A stretch of DNA of 63,539 nucleotides from CAYZZU01 sp964483105 (GTDB lineage: Bacteria > CG2-30-53-67), in the NCBI GenBank assembly GCA_964483105.1, contig CAYZZU010000014.1:1-63539 (forward strand), written 5' to 3'. Both the position numbers and the translations under genes were made by a program. The notes under the pieces were generated by a model. That model saw nothing but the letters and a program-made list of their open reading frames with translations, had not been told where the DNA came from and ran no database searches. Of this stretch, positions 62,199 through 63,539 are shown piece by piece. Every line of letters starts with the position of its first letter. The stretch's first letter is position 1.

Positions 62199-63053
62199 TT
62201 ACGTTGCCGCCGGGGATGCCGGTTCGTTGACATGGATACGGGCCTTGAGCAGGAGAAGCCCGCCACTCACGATGAGTCCACCGCCGAGCCAGGCCATGGG
62301 TCGCGGAACCTCCCCCCAGATGAGATACCCGTATAAGACAGCCAGGATGATGGAGGCGTAGCTCGCCGAGGCTACTGCCGGGGCGCGGTCTTTCTGATAG
62401 GCAAGCGTCATGAGCAGCTGGCCGGTCCCGGCGAAGAGGGCGACGCCCAAGAGGAAGACCCATTGGTGGGGGGACGGCATGATAAATCCCGGGAGGACCC
62501 ACAGGGAGGTAACGAGCGTGGTCAAGAGTGTGAAGTTGAATACGATGACGAGCGGAAAATCGGTGGCGTTCAGGCGTCGGACCATCAGGTGGGCCAGGGC
62601 CGATGCGGCGGCCGCACCCAGGGCCGCCCAGGCGGCCGTGGGCCAGGTCATGGCGGGTTTCAGAATCATGGCGATACCGATCAATCCGGTCAGGATGGCG
62701 AACCAGGCGGATTTCGGAACACGTTCTCTGATCACAAGGGGCGCCATGAGAGAGAGGAACAGCGGCTGGGACCTGCCTAAAAAGATGCAGTCGGCCAGCG
62801 GCATGTGGGTCAGTGCGTAGAAAAAACCGAGCATGGCCAGAAGACCGAATAGAGTCCGGAAAAACAGGACCCTTCGGGCCCGGACCCAGAGAGGGCGCTT
62901 TCGGATTCGTATAAAAAGCAAAAGGAGGGGGAGTGCAAGAAAACAGCGAAGAAAGACCAGTTCAGAAGGGGGAATCCCCTGGCCCAAAGCCTTGATGAAC
63001 GCGGACATGGTGGCAAAACTGGCCGATGCCAGAAGCATCAGAAAGATTCCCAT
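62199..63053 (-). CDS. EamA/DMT-family transporter
   Basis: This 284-residue membrane protein has about ten helices in two EamA halves (FLMLLASASFATMSAFIKAL at the start; ALFAGTGQLLMTLAYQKDRAP in the second half). Such drug/metabolite transporters export amino acids, purines or other small molecules; the substrate is not predictable. The ATG at 63053 fits family length; a longer frame to 63197 adds an unrelated leader. It is upstream of the TetR gene on the same strand. Confidence 0.88.
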   Translation of the reverse strand: MGIFLMLLASASFATMSAFIKALGQGIPPSELVFLRCFLALPLLLLFIRIRKRPLWVRARRVLFFRTLFGLLAMLGFFYALTHMPLADCIFLGRSQPLFLSLMAPLVIRERVPKSAWFAILTGLIGIAMILKPAMTWPTAAWAALGAAAASALAHLMVRRLNATDFPLVIVFNFTLLTTLVTSLWVLPGFIMPSPHQWVFLLGVALFAGTGQLLMTLAYQKDRAPAVASASYASIILAVLYGYLIWGEVPRPMAWLGGGLIVSGGLLLLKARIHVNEPASPAAT

Positions 63054-63165
63054 GGCCGACCTTTTTAAGAAATGGTTCTGTTTTGTCTGACGAAGACGGA
63101 CTGGATCATGATAGGGGGATCCGGGGTCGGGGTCAACTCCTTTGTAAAAAAAGTTTGGGAAGCTT

Positions 63166-63459
63166 CCTAAATGAGCGATAGGAGTTTCACCCGACACAAA
63201 AAGCCCTCTTGGTTTAAAGGTTTATGGTGAGGATACGACTTACCTGTAAGGTGAAACCGAAGACCGGGAGGGGGGATACGCTCTCCACAACCCAACCTTT
63301 TTGACAGGATGAACCGGATCGACAGGATATGCGAACCCGACTCCCCCGCAGGGGGAGCATCCCCCCCTCTGTTACGCAGCGGAGCATGAAAGACAAGGTC
63401 GGGGGAAAAGAGTGAGATCGTGTGGTTCGACTGAGCTCACCATGCCCGGAAATCCAAAG
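63166..63459. repeat. dispersed repeat element, partial copy (C)
   Basis: This copy matches element A inverted from CCTAAATGAGCGATAGGA through the GGTTTAAAGG, GGATGAACCGGATC, CCGACTCCCCC and GAGCTCACCATGCCCGG blocks to GGAAATCCAAAG, then diverges. The A-type terminal inverted repeats are not present at either end within the window. No gene is supported from 63054 to 63539. Confidence 0.7.
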
Positions 63460-63539
63460 TACTGAAACACCCTCTCCCATCAGAGGCTGTGTCGTAATTC
63501 GCAGCAGGGAGCGGTTAATTATTTTGATTTGAGGCCATG

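Overview
The window is GC-rich and gene-dense and reads like the chromosome of a Gram-negative anaerobe. The best guess is the Desulfuromonas/Geobacter side of Desulfobacterota. This rests on gene content only: MglB/MglA next to recR, an energy-converting hydrogenase-related (Ehr) complex, a strict-anaerobe-type hybrid cluster protein, a PEP-CTERM protein, TolC/RND efflux systems and a probable selenoprotein. No rRNA, phage, CRISPR array or transposase gene was seen.

Layout. 1-1220: tRNA-Arg(ACG), two complete tRNA-Ser genes and the end of a third, interleaved with tadA and short palindromes, then the SRP RNA. 1237-5187: dnaX, ybaB, recR, mglB, mglA. 5193-6684 (minus): a TVP38/DedA membrane protein and a lamin-tail PEP-CTERM protein. 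7081-18343: a two-component system, two ArnT-like glycosyltransferases and a TolC/adaptor/RND efflux operon, which together look like an envelope-stress module. 18582-20652: a small unknown protein and a TauE/SafE transporter. 20891-28928: an excisionase-HTH/PTS-EIIA fusion followed by a six-gene group-4-hydrogenase-like operon whose large subunit has lost the Ni-Fe cysteines. 29021-40224: hcp, glpK, a second RND/adaptor pair, ugpQ and glpD; glpK, ugpQ and glpD form a split glycerol/glycerophosphodiester module. 40377-42726: a Fur-box-controlled operon of porin, FMN-binding protein and four-helix membrane protein. 42798-44111: promoter, candidate c-di-GMP-I riboswitch and a REC-GAF protein. 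44214-48440: a nickel module (nikR, porin, ECF transporter NikMNQO with a His-rich ATPase tail). 48968-54810: a DUF4388 membrane protein, bactofilin, a methyltransferase-like protein, an ExeA-like ATPase and a MerR-ParA/MinD fusion, suggesting cell polarity or envelope organisation. 55038-57275: priA. 57419-62113 (minus): a TetR-headed operon of thiol/sulfur-type proteins. 62199-63053: an EamA transporter.

The most striking item is the 57419-61457 operon. It combines two AhpD-like CxxC proteins, a DsrE2-like protein, a CxxC protein of unknown family, a GrdB-family protein interrupted by an in-frame UGA with a candidate bacterial SECIS hairpin (so a probable selenoprotein with a UxxC motif), a DUF1638 protein and a TusA-like protein lacking the TusA cysteine. 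I know of no described pathway with this combination. Second is the Ni-ligand-less hydrogenase-like complex under a very good sigma70 promoter. Third is a dispersed non-coding element of about 725 bp with 13-bp perfect terminal inverted repeats, present in one full and two partial copies.
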